Source: Bacteroidia bacterium (lineage in GTDB: Bacteria; Bacteroidota; Bacteroidia; M30B66). From it: a DNA stretch of 64,000 bases. The notes beneath the pieces are model-generated. The model saw nothing but the letters and a program-made list of their open reading frames with translations, made no database searches and had not been told where the DNA came from. The stretch is taken from the NCBI GenBank assembly GCA_018401705.1, contig JAGYKL010000019.1:1-64000 (forward strand), written 5' to 3'. The translations under genes and the position numbers were made by a program. Shown here piece by piece: positions 49,815 through 60,201 of this stretch; position 1 is the stretch's first letter; every line of letters begins with the position of its first letter.

Positions 49815-52508
49815 TTAAACGGTTTGTTGCCCTCGGTGAGCATTTTCTTCCGCAAAAGTCATTATTTTTTCAATAAAGTCGTAAGGTTTATAGCCGTTTA
49901 TCGCAGTTTGATGGAATATACACGTAGCTGGAGTCATTCCAGGCAGAGAATTCACTTCTATGAAAATGACTTCCACCTTTCCATCTTGAAATACTCTAAC
50001 AAAAGCATCAATTCTGCAATATCCCTGAACATTAAGCGCTCTGGCAGCTTTCTCAAGTTCAGCTTTTACGATATTTGAAATTCTTTGTCTTTCATTTGAA
50101 TCCTTTGCATACCTAGCAGGCGTGATGTTTTGACCCTGGCCTGCCAGAAACTTCTCCTCCAGCGAAAGCACCTCTCCGCCTGATAAGGCTTCTGAGGCTT
50201 CAAAAACTTCATAAATTATCTCACCATCGTGATTCAAATGCGTGAGCATACCACCTGTGATTTCAAGAAACCTTTCTGCTCCATTAGCACTAATGAGAGA
50301 TTCAATTAGGAATCTTTTCTTCACAGGGAATTCTTCTTTTGGCTTCACCTTTAGCTGCGCTGCTGCTTCTGTATCAAAGTCTTCTGAGCTTCTGAAAATT
50401 AGTTTAGCAAAGGCTTTCAGGTCCTCAATATTATGAATCTTCTTAACAGCCGAACTGCAACCATCATCAACTGGCTTGGCTATAAGCGGATAGCCAATTG
50501 ACTGTATACGTTGAATAACTTTTTCTTGATTTGATTCCCAATCTTCCTGATCAACAATCAAATGCTCTGCTATTAACATACCATGCTGTTTTAGCAGCTC
50601 ATTGGTAGAGTATTTATCAATTGTAATTGATGATGTTTCGGCATTAGATCCATTAAATGGCAAACCTATTTTGGAAAGCTCTTTTTGAATTGCTCCATCT
50701 TCGCCGGGGCGACCATGAAGTGCTATAAAAACTTCATCCACTAGCTTCGCTAGTTGATGATATTCTATTTTTTCAGGAGCTTTCAAATTAAGAACATCAC
50801 CATATCGTTTGGTGAGGTTTTTACACTGCGCAATGATTTCGGCAATTACCGGATGAACTGAGAAATGATTGATTTTCTCAAGAATATCATCTGCATTATC
50901 CTTAAGCATCAGGTTTATCGGGATGGTGAACAACTCATGAGCTTCGTCATTTCCACTTAGGAATACAGGATATGGTTCAAATTCATTAGATGAAGAAAGT
51001 TTCTCATAGATATTTCTTCCGCTTTCAACTGAAATATGTCGTTCTGAAGAGTAGCCGCCAAAGATTACAGCTATCTTCTTTCTTTCGTTCCTGCCTTTAA
51101 TTCCTTTGTCTAATGAATCATTTATAACATTCAATAACTTCCCGGCTTTGCCGCTGAACTTAAACTCATGCTGCCTCTTTCTTAGTGAAGTAGCTATAAT
51201 GTAAGTGATAAATTGTGAAGGGTTAAAGCCGATTTCAGCTGCTTGATGAAAGAAGAATGATGAAGGCATCATTCCTGAAGTTGTATTCGGGTCGTTTAGG
51301 AAAACCTTGCCATCGTCTGTAATAAACCCATCAATCCTGGCATAAACGCCAAAACCAAGTGAAGTATAGAGTTTTTCACATGCTTTCCTGATTTTTTGAA
51401 TATGCTCATCGGGCAATTGAATCGGGGTGATTTTTCTAGATAGGCCAGGTAGATATTTCGAACGATAGTCGAATATTTCTTTTCCTTTTCTTATTTCAGT
51501 TGGAGGTAAGCAAACAGGATTTCCTTGTTCGTCCTCGATTACAATACTAGAGAATTCTTTTCCTTCAATAAAGCCTTCAACCATTACTTCAGCCTCAGCA
51601 TCTGCAGACTCTAGTAAGAGATATTCATTGCCATTTTGAAAGTGAGATTCAATTTTAACCTGAAGGTCAAAAGGATGGTAAATCTCTTCTTCATCAATTC
51701 GTATTGGAATTCCAATTCCTTCACGAATGTCGCAAACTTCTCGGATGTATTCTGTCTTTTCTTCTGAACTTAGCTTGTTCCAGTCCTGAGCTTTGATTTT
51801 TCTGATGAAGAGGCTTTTGTCGATAGCTGTTTCAAATTCATCAGGCATTGCCTGATGGATTACACTTACACCAATTGAAGAGCCTTGAGTTGGAGACTTT
51901 ACAACGCATGGAAAGCCAGTTGTTTGTGCTGCTTTTTCCATCCAGTGTTTAGCATCTCTTTCTCGAAGCCAACTTTCTCTTGAAATTGAGAAAAAGGAAG
52001 GGCTGTCGAACCCGTATTTTATCATCAGATTCTTCTGAATCAACTTGTCAATGCCAATTGCACTTGACAAGATACCAGAACCAGTGTATGGGATTTCATG
52101 ATATTCTAATAACCCCTGAATTCTACCATCTTCACCAAAAGGGCCGTGCAGACAAAGGAATGCGATGTCGATTTTTTCTTTTAGCTCATCAGAACTTAGT
52201 TTCTTGCCTATGGGTTTTGTTAAGTTTTCTTGTGCTTCTTTATTTAAATCACCAAGTGATTCTGCATAAATCTGAAAGTTGCCTTTGTCAAATGGGATGT
52301 GCTCAGCCGTTGGATAAAAATCACGAATGCTTCCTTTATAAATAAATTCCCAATCTAGTTCAATAAAGTTATTGAAACTATCTACAAAAATTGGAATTGG
52401 TTCAAACAAACTTTTGTCGAGGTTGTCGTAAACAGTTCTTCCCCCAGCAAAGGAGATTTCACGCTCTTTAGAGCGGCCACCAAATAAAATCCCAACGGTA
52501 ATTTTCAT
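49815..52508 (-). CDS. Tandem-fused D-alanine--D-alanine ligase-like protein (two ATP-grasp Ddl units)
   Basis: 897 aa; N half VGILFGGRSKEREISFAGG, CLHGPFGEDG, GSSIGVS; C half IAVIFGGYSSERHISVESG, ALHGRPGEDG, EVNSLPGMTPATCIFHQ. Confidence 0.9.
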   Translation of the reverse strand: MKITVGILFGGRSKEREISFAGGRTVYDNLDKSLFEPIPIFVDSFNNFIELDWEFIYKGSIRDFYPTAEHIPFDKGNFQIYAESLGDLNKEAQENLTKPIGKKLSSDELKEKIDIAFLCLHGPFGEDGRIQGLLEYHEIPYTGSGILSSAIGIDKLIQKNLMIKYGFDSPSFFSISRESWLRERDAKHWMEKAAQTTGFPCVVKSPTQGSSIGVSVIHQAMPDEFETAIDKSLFIRKIKAQDWNKLSSEEKTEYIREVCDIREGIGIPIRIDEEEIYHPFDLQVKIESHFQNGNEYLLLESADAEAEVMVEGFIEGKEFSSIVIEDEQGNPVCLPPTEIRKGKEIFDYRSKYLPGLSRKITPIQLPDEHIQKIRKACEKLYTSLGFGVYARIDGFITDDGKVFLNDPNTTSGMMPSSFFFHQAAEIGFNPSQFITYIIATSLRKRQHEFKFSGKAGKLLNVINDSLDKGIKGRNERKKIAVIFGGYSSERHISVESGRNIYEKLSSSNEFEPYPVFLSGNDEAHELFTIPINLMLKDNADDILEKINHFSVHPVIAEIIAQCKNLTKRYGDVLNLKAPEKIEYHQLAKLVDEVFIALHGRPGEDGAIQKELSKIGLPFNGSNAETSSITIDKYSTNELLKQHGMLIAEHLIVDQEDWESNQEKVIQRIQSIGYPLIAKPVDDGCSSAVKKIHNIEDLKAFAKLIFRSSEDFDTEAAAQLKVKPKEEFPVKKRFLIESLISANGAERFLEITGGMLTHLNHDGEIIYEVFEASEALSGGEVLSLEEKFLAGQGQNITPARYAKDSNERQRISNIVKAELEKAARALNVQGYCRIDAFVRVFQDGKVEVIFIEVNSLPGMTPATCIFHQTAINGYKPYDFIEKIMTFAEENAHRGQQTV

Positions 52509-52612
52509 TGTAATTCTTTCTATTCGGGTAAAACTAATTTCTTTTCATGCAGGCCAATCTTAGCTTGGCTTAAACTTATGAATAGACAAGGGTTGATAAG
52601 CCTAAGGATTTC

Positions 52613-53437
52613 TTATTTCAACTCTCCGTATTGATATGCTTTAAGGCTATCGCCAGAAATCAAAAACACTTTATCTCTCCACCATCTCAATTCGCCATGT
52701 TTTTTTAATGGCAATTCCAGCGTATCACTTTGTAAGGTTTTTAAGCCATAAGCGATAAGCGAACCGTTCTCTTTTGAATAAAAAAGCTGTTTATCGGAGA
52801 CTTGAAAATTCGTGAGGTTTTTAATGGGGATGGTAGATAAATAAGTTCCAAAAATGTCGAACCTCAATATCCCCCGAGATGGGTCATTTATGTACAAAAT
52901 ACTTTCATATTCATTCATAAAGTCGGGTTCGGGAGCATAACCTAAAATCTGATTTAAGTTGGTGATTCTAACAGTTTCCTGAAGCTGTTGGTTAAATCTT
53001 ACCAGAAGAAACCTAACTGGATCATAAACCCAAATGCCATTATCGAAAGAAGCACAAGCCAAAGATGCAAGTTCTAAATCTCTAACCTCCAGTAATAGCG
53101 CATTACCGTTTTCAGTGACCGTATTATCCAAGAATACAATTCTTGAAAAATCTTTATAAAACAATACGATTTTCAATGGGTTCATCACGTCCGCAGATGA
53201 AATATTCCCTAGTCGCTTGTTGCTGTAAACTCTGTAGAAACTTCCGTCTTCTTTGTATTTCTTTATCATATCGCCAGATATAACATATACGTTTCCCAGA
53301 TTATCAGTTGTGAAACTATGTCCATCAATAGGAATAGACCAAAGCGGTGTCCAACCATATTTCTGGGCTGAAATTTTATTGCAAAGGCATCCTGCGATGA
53401 GTAGAAAAATAAGATAAAGAGATTTTCTAACTAACAT
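52613..53437 (-). CDS. Hypothetical secreted/lipoprotein beta-propeller-like protein
   Basis: 274 aa ORF with lipobox-like LIAGCLCNKISAQ and repeated blade-like segments. Confidence 0.65.
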   Translation of the reverse strand: MLVRKSLYLIFLLIAGCLCNKISAQKYGWTPLWSIPIDGHSFTTDNLGNVYVISGDMIKKYKEDGSFYRVYSNKRLGNISSADVMNPLKIVLFYKDFSRIVFLDNTVTENGNALLLEVRDLELASLACASFDNGIWVYDPVRFLLVRFNQQLQETVRITNLNQILGYAPEPDFMNEYESILYINDPSRGILRFDIFGTYLSTIPIKNLTNFQVSDKQLFYSKENGSLIAYGLKTLQSDTLELPLKKHGELRWWRDKVFLISGDSLKAYQYGELK

Positions 53438-53440
53438 ATC

Positions 53441-54967
53441 TTAGGCTCCTACAGCCCAGTCTTTCATTTCAAGAAGTTCATCAAGATATCTTCTGTCATT
53501 GCAAAGTCTCGGAACTTTGTTCTGACCGCCAAGTTTCCCCCTTTGTTTCATCCATTCGTAGAACGTTCCTCGTTCAGCGATTCGTATAATTGGCGGCCTC
53601 AAGGTTATATTATGATATCTTTTTGCCTCGTAATCAGAGTTTAATGATTTTAAAGCATTGTCGAGCATCTCAGCGAAGAATTCCAAACTTTCAGGCTCCT
53701 GATCAAATTCAATAATCCATTCATGAGCTCCGTTTGAATCAACTTCCATGAAAACAGGTCCGGCCGTGTATTCTCTAATAATAGCTCCAGCTTTTTCACA
53801 AGCTATTTCCAAAGCTTTTTCAGCATTTTCAATCATCAATTCCTCGCCAAATGTGTTTATGAAGTGTTTAGTGCGGCCACTAACCTTAATTCGATAAGGG
53901 TTTAGGCTGCTGAATGTAATTACATCTCCAATTTTATATCTCCACAAGCCTGCATTAGTAGTAATTAATAAAGCGTAAGGCACATATTTTTGCACTTGGT
54001 CAAGAGAAAGTACCTGAGGTTCTGATTCATCTGCCTGATCGGCAGGAATGAATTCATAAAAGATTCCATAATCTAGCATCAAGAGCATTTCATCAGAATT
54101 GCGCTGATCTTGAATTCCGAAAAAACCTTCAGAAGCATTATAAATCTCAAGGTAATTCATCGCGTCTGATGGAATCATTTTTCTGTACTGCTCTCTATAC
54201 GGACCAAAGTTCACCCCTCCGTGCATAAACAACTCAAGGTTGGGCCAAACATCGAGAATGTTGTTTGCCCCTTTCAATTCTACAATTCTCTGCAAGAGAA
54301 TTAGCATCCAAGATGGCACGCCCGCAAGATTAGTAACGTCTTCGTCGCAGGTGTGATGGACTATTCGTTCAAGTTTAGATTCCCATTCGCCCATAAGGGC
54401 AATTTTTAAATCAGGAGTTCTGATGTACTCAACCCACATAGGTAAATGCTCCATGATAACGGCACTTAAATCTCCAAACCATGTGTTGCCTGATTTTGAA
54501 TTTAGCTGATGAGAACCTCCCAAAGTGAGACCCTTGCCAGAAAATATTTTTGTTTCAGGGTAGTTGTTACAGTAAATAGAAAGCATGTCTTTTCCACCCT
54601 TGAAATGGCAATCTTCCATTGCTTCCTGACTTAATGGAATGAATTTGCTTTTATCGGAAGTTGTTCCCGAAGACTTTGCAAACCACCTTACTTCTGATGG
54701 CCAAAGAATGTTTTGTTCGCCCATCATCATCCTGTCGATGTAAGGCTTAAAGTCTTCATAATCACTTATTGGCACTCGACTCTTAAACTCCCGATATGAG
54801 TTTATAGACTTGAAATCGTAAAGTCGACCATACTCTGTATCCGAAGCCTGATTAATAAGCTTCCTTCCCCATTCCTGTTGAACTTCATTAGGAAATTTCA
54901 TGAAAAGCTCCATTTGATGAATACGCTTTTGCATTACCCAGGAAAGAATGGAGTTAATAATCGACAT
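53441..54967 (-). CDS. GH3 auxin-responsive promoter family protein (acyl-adenylate synthetase-like)
   Basis: GH3 signature regions WFAKSSGTTSDKSKFIPLSQEAM, YNASEGFFGIQDQ, LWRYKIGDVITFSSLNPYRIKVSGRTKHFINTFGEELMIENAEKAL. Confidence 0.93.
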   Translation of the reverse strand: MSIINSILSWVMQKRIHQMELFMKFPNEVQQEWGRKLINQASDTEYGRLYDFKSINSYREFKSRVPISDYEDFKPYIDRMMMGEQNILWPSEVRWFAKSSGTTSDKSKFIPLSQEAMEDCHFKGGKDMLSIYCNNYPETKIFSGKGLTLGGSHQLNSKSGNTWFGDLSAVIMEHLPMWVEYIRTPDLKIALMGEWESKLERIVHHTCDEDVTNLAGVPSWMLILLQRIVELKGANNILDVWPNLELFMHGGVNFGPYREQYRKMIPSDAMNYLEIYNASEGFFGIQDQRNSDEMLLMLDYGIFYEFIPADQADESEPQVLSLDQVQKYVPYALLITTNAGLWRYKIGDVITFSSLNPYRIKVSGRTKHFINTFGEELMIENAEKALEIACEKAGAIIREYTAGPVFMEVDSNGAHEWIIEFDQEPESLEFFAEMLDNALKSLNSDYEAKRYHNITLRPPIIRIAERGTFYEWMKQRGKLGGQNKVPRLCNDRRYLDELLEMKDWAVGA

Positions 54968-55050
54968 GAGATTTTTCTATTGCTTACAAACCTAATCCAA
55001 ATCTGCAAATAGGGCAATAGTCAATTAAGTGGATATTAGGCTTCTGCCAA

Positions 55051-56478
55051 TTATTGTTTAGGAACATTTTCGACAAGTTCATTTTCAGTGCTGGCAATAA
55101 TTGTAGAAACAGCTCCATCGCCTGTAACGTTAACAACTGTGCGGCACATATCGAGAATTCTGTCGACAGGAAAAATAAGTGCAATCCAAGCTGGGTTTAG
55201 TCCAACAGATTCAAGCACAATAATCATAAGTACCAAGCCAGCGCTTGGGATGGCTGCAGCCCCGATACTTGCAAGTGTGGCTGTAACCACAATGGTTAAC
55301 TGCTGAGCCAAACTCAGATCGACCATGTGAAATTGAGCCAGGGCAACAACAGCAACAGCTTGGTATAGGCTAGTTCCATCCATGTTAATTGTAGCACCAA
55401 TTGGTAAAACAAAACTCGTGGTTCTTTCAGAAACCCCAAGTTTATTATGCACGCAATCCATTGTAACAGGGAGAGTTGCCACTGAAGATGAAGTTGAGAA
55501 AGCAGTGATCTGGGCATCTCTCATAGAAGTCATAAACTTCCTAAAAGAAACCTTCTTAATGAATAATGCTATCATTCCCGGGTAAATAAAACCCACCATG
55601 ATGGCTAAGCCCAGAACTACGACCAATGAGTATCTCAATAAAAAGTCGAGAAGTGAAAAGAAGTTCTCGGTGTCTTTGCCAGCTGCTTGCACAATTTGTC
55701 CAGCCATGAGTGCAAAAACAAATAATGGCATGGCTTTCATAACAACCCAAACCATTTTTACGAAAATTTCATTTAGTCCATCAATCAGTTCAACAACTGG
55801 TTTACGCTTTTCATAATCAATGCTTACCAATACAACACCAAAGAATATCGAGAAGAAAATTACCTGAAGCATAGCCATGTCGGCTAAAGCCTGAAAAATA
55901 TTAGTCGGCACAACATCCACAATTGGCTTTAGTGGGCCTTCTTTCTCTTTCATTTTTTTCTCATTTTCAGCAATCTGAAGTTTGTCTTTAACCCATTCCT
56001 GAACTTCTTCCTTGCCTTGAGATGCTCTAACCTGATTTACTAATGCAACGTTTGCAGAATCACAAAGCAGACAGATATTATCTAAAGCTTGAATGTTTTG
56101 CTGATTACGCCATAGCTCATAGGAAATCCTATTTCGGTTTAATGTTCCTTGTTCTACATGCTTACCGGGTTGAAAAATATTTACCAAAACCAGTCCGAGT
56201 GAAACAGCAAACATGGTAGTGAGAATGTAAAGACCAAGTGTTTTAAGACCCATGGTGCCAAGCTTTTTCAAATCTCCCAAAGAAGCAACTCCGCTAATCA
56301 CCGAGAAGAGCACTAAGGGTACAGCAATAAGTTTAAGGACGTTGATAAAAACATCGCCTAAAGGCTTGATATAGTGAATTGTAAAGGTGTTCCAGTCGAA
56401 TATGATTGAACAGTAAGCATAAATTGCTCCGAGAATCAATCCTATTATCACTTGCCAGTGTATGGCTAACTTCCTCAT
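55051..56478 (-). CDS. Dicarboxylate/amino acid:cation symporter (DAACS family)
   Basis: FSTSSSVATLPVTMDCV, GATINMDGTSLYQAVAVVALAQ, DRILDMCRTVVNVTGD. Confidence 0.95.
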   Translation of the reverse strand: MRKLAIHWQVIIGLILGAIYAYCSIIFDWNTFTIHYIKPLGDVFINVLKLIAVPLVLFSVISGVASLGDLKKLGTMGLKTLGLYILTTMFAVSLGLVLVNIFQPGKHVEQGTLNRNRISYELWRNQQNIQALDNICLLCDSANVALVNQVRASQGKEEVQEWVKDKLQIAENEKKMKEKEGPLKPIVDVVPTNIFQALADMAMLQVIFFSIFFGVVLVSIDYEKRKPVVELIDGLNEIFVKMVWVVMKAMPLFVFALMAGQIVQAAGKDTENFFSLLDFLLRYSLVVVLGLAIMVGFIYPGMIALFIKKVSFRKFMTSMRDAQITAFSTSSSVATLPVTMDCVHNKLGVSERTTSFVLPIGATINMDGTSLYQAVAVVALAQFHMVDLSLAQQLTIVVTATLASIGAAAIPSAGLVLMIIVLESVGLNPAWIALIFPVDRILDMCRTVVNVTGDGAVSTIIASTENELVENVPKQ

Positions 56479-56538
56479 AAATCGAGTTTTTGCGAATGTA
56501 AAAAAATGTAGAGGGTGTTAGGTGTTGAAAAGTGATTA

Positions 56539-58182
56539 TTATTTTTTCAAGATGGCTTTCATTTCTGCCAAGTTGGCTGCATTAAATAAGAAATCTTTAC
56601 TCAAACCTCCTTTTCGAGCAACCTCAATTCCATATCGCATATCTCCATAGCCTTCAACTCGGTGAGCATCGGGGTTGATAGAAACTTTAACTCCTTTTTC
56701 CATGCAGTATGGAATCCATCGCCAATCAATATCTAAGCGATAGGGGTGAGCATTCAGTTCAATGACCACATCATTTGCTTTGCAAGCATCAATAATGAGT
56801 TTGTGATTGATAGGATATCCCGGGCGCGATAAGAGTAACCTTCCGGTTGGATGTCCAAGTATTTTGGTGTACTTATTTTCAATTGCTTTAAGTAAACGCT
56901 TATTTGCTTTTTCTTCATCCATTCGTAAAACCGAATGCACTGAAGCAACAACCAAATCGAAGTCTTTTAATATCTCCTCAGGATAATCCAGCGAGCTATC
57001 GCTGAGAATATCAGATTCAATTCCTTTAAAAATGTGAAACGGAGCTAATTTTTGATTGAGTAAATCAATTTCCTTCCATTGCTCAATGACTCTTTCAATA
57101 CTTAATCCTCCTGCATATCCTGCTGAGCGACTATGATCACAAATAATCAAGTACTCAAGGTTCAAGTCTCTGGCAGCAAAAGCCATTTCTTCAAGCGTAT
57201 TTGCACCATCACTCCAAGTTGAGTGGTTATGAATAACTCCTTTGATATCTTTTAGTTCGACCAGTTTTTCAGGATTGATTGCAGAAGCTTCATCCAGAGG
57301 CAAATCCCTTAGCTCTGGTAAAATATATGGAAAGCCTCTTTCGGTATAAAAATCTTGTTCAGATTGAATAGGCTCAGAAGGATCTAAGTCTAATTCCTGT
57401 AAATGCTCAGCTGGTCCGGTAAGCATAAGTTGTTCTTTTTCAAACTCTTCTGCTTCGCAGGATAGAATGCCGATTTTGTATTTATTGTCTAAAGTGAATT
57501 TAAGAAAGTTCTGATCTTCTGTAAGTTCAGAGAAGCGTTCTGAGCGTCCAAATACATCCTGAAGCGCAGTGATATCGGCATCAGAAATGAGTTCGATTTC
57601 ATGAACAATTTCCATTTTACGTCTCAATTCAGCACTCATTTCAATTCTCCATTGAGGCTCTTGTTTATTCACATAATTGATAACTTCAAGAGCTACTATT
57701 TCAGCTTCGGCATAATGTAAACTGCCTTCATTTGCTAATTTGTACTCTAGAGTTTGCCTTATACTTTCCTGAGTTTTTTCGCCAAAACCTTTCAAAGGAA
57801 GGAGCCTGTTTTCGTTGCAGGCATAGAGTAATTCGCCCGGACTTTCAATTCCGAGTTCATGCCAAAGCAAGGCGACTTTCTTAGGCCCAATGCCTTTCAC
57901 ACCAAGCATATCAACAACACCAACTGGTGTTTTCGCAAGATATTCATCAAGTTCTTCTGTGCTTCCAACTTGCAATAATTCATTCAGCTTTATGGCTATT
58001 CCTTTGCCTATTCCGGGAATAGTTTGAAGCTCTTCCAGCGATTTACCCAAAAGTGATTCACCAAGTCGATCAATTTGGAATGAAGCATTGGTAAGAGATT
58101 TTAACTTAAAGGGGTTTTCGCCATGAAGTTCTCCCAGGGCAGCTGTGAGTTTAAGAGCTTTAGAAATTTCCTTGTTAGTCAT
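56539..58182 (-). CDS. PolX-like protein: HhH/8-kDa-type N-terminus, degenerate nucleotidyltransferase palm, C-terminal PHP domain
   Basis: HhH IPGIGKGIAIKLNEL and VKGIGPKKVALLW; PHP motifs GVIHNHSTWSDGANTLEEM, IICDHS, KGIESDIL, VVASVHSV, ILGHPTGR, IELNAHPYRLDIDWRW, INPDAHR. Confidence 0.9.
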   Translation of the reverse strand: MTNKEISKALKLTAALGELHGENPFKLKSLTNASFQIDRLGESLLGKSLEELQTIPGIGKGIAIKLNELLQVGSTEELDEYLAKTPVGVVDMLGVKGIGPKKVALLWHELGIESPGELLYACNENRLLPLKGFGEKTQESIRQTLEYKLANEGSLHYAEAEIVALEVINYVNKQEPQWRIEMSAELRRKMEIVHEIELISDADITALQDVFGRSERFSELTEDQNFLKFTLDNKYKIGILSCEAEEFEKEQLMLTGPAEHLQELDLDPSEPIQSEQDFYTERGFPYILPELRDLPLDEASAINPEKLVELKDIKGVIHNHSTWSDGANTLEEMAFAARDLNLEYLIICDHSRSAGYAGGLSIERVIEQWKEIDLLNQKLAPFHIFKGIESDILSDSSLDYPEEILKDFDLVVASVHSVLRMDEEKANKRLLKAIENKYTKILGHPTGRLLLSRPGYPINHKLIIDACKANDVVIELNAHPYRLDIDWRWIPYCMEKGVKVSINPDAHRVEGYGDMRYGIEVARKGGLSKDFLFNAANLAEMKAILKK

Positions 58183-58186
58183 TTAG

Positions 58187-58253
58187 GTGAAAAGTAAAGT
58201 AGAAAGTAAAAAGTAGAAAGCAAAAAGCAAAAAGGGGAATGTGTAAAGAAGAA
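58187..58253 (-). repeat. Purine-rich tract (solo copy) similar to the tracts flanking the four-helix-bundle gene
   Basis: gtgaaaagtaaagtagaaagtaaaaagtagaaagcaaaaagcaaaaagg; shares gtagaaagcaaaaag with 17117-17162. Reads purine-rich on the + strand; orientation relative to any element is unknown. Confidence 0.5.
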
Positions 58254-58335
58254 GGAATTGTATGATTAATATGACATTGGCTGATATTCCTGAAATCAAA
58301 CTCAAATTGGCTGAATCAACATTTATTTATTTAAA

Positions 58336-58368
58336 CATCAAAAGCGGCTCTATAGGCCGCTTTTGATG
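58336..58368 (-). terminator. Strong hairpin terminator downstream of sppA
   Basis: CATCAAAAGCGGCtctatagGCCGCTTTTGATG. Confidence 0.8.
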
Positions 58369-58387
58369 TAAACTTCATGATTATAAA

Positions 58388-60140
58388 TTAATACAATTCA
58401 ATTTCATAAGGCAATCTAGCCTGATATGATTTCATTGAACGCAGGTGATCTAGCTGCTTGTAATATCTATACGATTCACCCAATGCTTTTTGCATGACAG
58501 CGGCTTCTGAATCGCCGGTTATATCTTTCATGAACTTTTGGAATGGATCTTCCTGGTAAGGTAAAGATTGCAATCTGTAATTTTCTAATCCAGCTTTTTT
58601 AGCTGCAATCTCAATGGCTGTTTCTAAACCTCCAAAAAGGTCAACAAGTCCTAAACGTTTTGCGTCAACACCCGACCAAACTCGACCCTGAGCAATTGAA
58701 TCTACATCAGCCTTAGACATGTTTCTACCTTCGGCAACCCGAGTGATGAAATTATCATAAATGCGTTCGATTTCACCTTGGATAATTTCTCTTTCCTGAG
58801 CAGTAACTGCCCTTGAGCTGGTCATGATATCAGCCATTGGATTTGTTTTAACAGTGTCAACTGTGACACCGATTTTATTCACCATTTCTTTAGCATTAAA
58901 GAAAAGTCCGAAAACTCCAATAGATCCGGTTATAGTTGTAGGACTGGCAACGATTGTATCTGCAGGAGCTGCAATATAATATCCGCCTGAGGCAGCAACA
59001 TTACCCATTGAAACAATCACAGGCTTTACTTTTTTGGTAAGCATCACTTCTCTCCAAATAGTTTCAGAAGCTAGAGCCGAACCACCTGGTGAATTAATCC
59101 TTAATACAAGAGCTTTTACTTTTTCGTCTAAGCGCGCTTTTCTGATTGCTTTAGAAAATTCAACAGAACCAACTTGTCCTGCATCGCCTTCTCCGTCAAC
59201 AATATCACCTTCAGCAAAAACAATGGCAATTTTATCTTTCCCTTTGTTCTCGCGTGTGTCTTTAACATCAGACATTTGGCCGATAGAAACAAACTCAATT
59301 TTATCAATTTCTTCAGCTTCTGTTTTAGTTTTAAGAAGCTCAAGAACTTCATCGCGATATTTTAACTTATCAACTAATTTGTATTGAACTCCTGCTTCGG
59401 CATTTGTAACTAGCACTCTACTTGCCATATCCTGAACTTCAGCTTCAGTCATTTTTCTTTCTTTAGCAATTCCAGCTACCATGTGATTCCAAATAGAGCC
59501 AATGTATGAGCGAATTTGCTCACGATTAGCATCGCTCATATGATCTTGCAGAAATGGCTCAATGGCACTCTTAAATTTTCCATGGCGAAACACTTGAGGT
59601 TCTACCCCTAACTTATCTAGCGTGCCTTTAAAGAAAAGAACTTCCGAACGTAAACCTTTCAATTCTGCTAATCCAGTTGGGTGTAGAAAGATGGAGTCAG
59701 AAACCGTTGCTAAGTAATAAGCTGGTTGAGACATAGCTTCAGAATACGCATAAATAAATTTTCCTGATTTTTGGGAAGTGAGAAGGCATTTCTTATTTCT
59801 TCGATTGTAGCAATTCCAGAAGGAATGCTAGAGATATCGAGGAATATTCCTTTTATATTCTCATTAGCCGCTGCTTTGTCGATACTTTCAGGATATCATC
59901 AAGTCCCGAAACTTTGTTTCCAATGCCACCAAGATTTAGAGGCCTTCGAATGGGTTTTAAGAACTTCTGTCGTTAATAGGAGAGCTGAATGTTAGATGTA
60001 ATATAGAGTTAGGCTCTAGGTTAACTTCTTTATCGCCACCTGCAGCGGAAGCAATTCCAGCGATAATAAAGAAAAGAACCAAAATCGACAAAGAAGCCGA
60101 GCATGGAGCTAAGGCCACAATTTTAAAGTTTCCTGCTTAA
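58388..60140 (-). CDS. sppA: Signal peptide peptidase SppA (long, 67K type); N-terminal ~130 aa frameshifted, start approximate
   Basis: Intact ORF 58388-59734 (GGSALASETIWREV, MGNVAASGGYYIAAPAD, TGSIGVFGLF). Upstream cross-frame reading VLFFIIAGIASAAGGDKEVNLEPNSILHLTF...PFEGLNLGGIGNKVSGLDDIL...IDKAAANENIKGIFLDISSIPSGIATIEEIRNAF. Confidence 0.88.
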
Positions 60141-60201
60141 ATTTAGAGTTAGGGGGTGCAAATTAGTAAAAAGATGATGGCAAACATTTAGTTTAGCAGC
60201 A

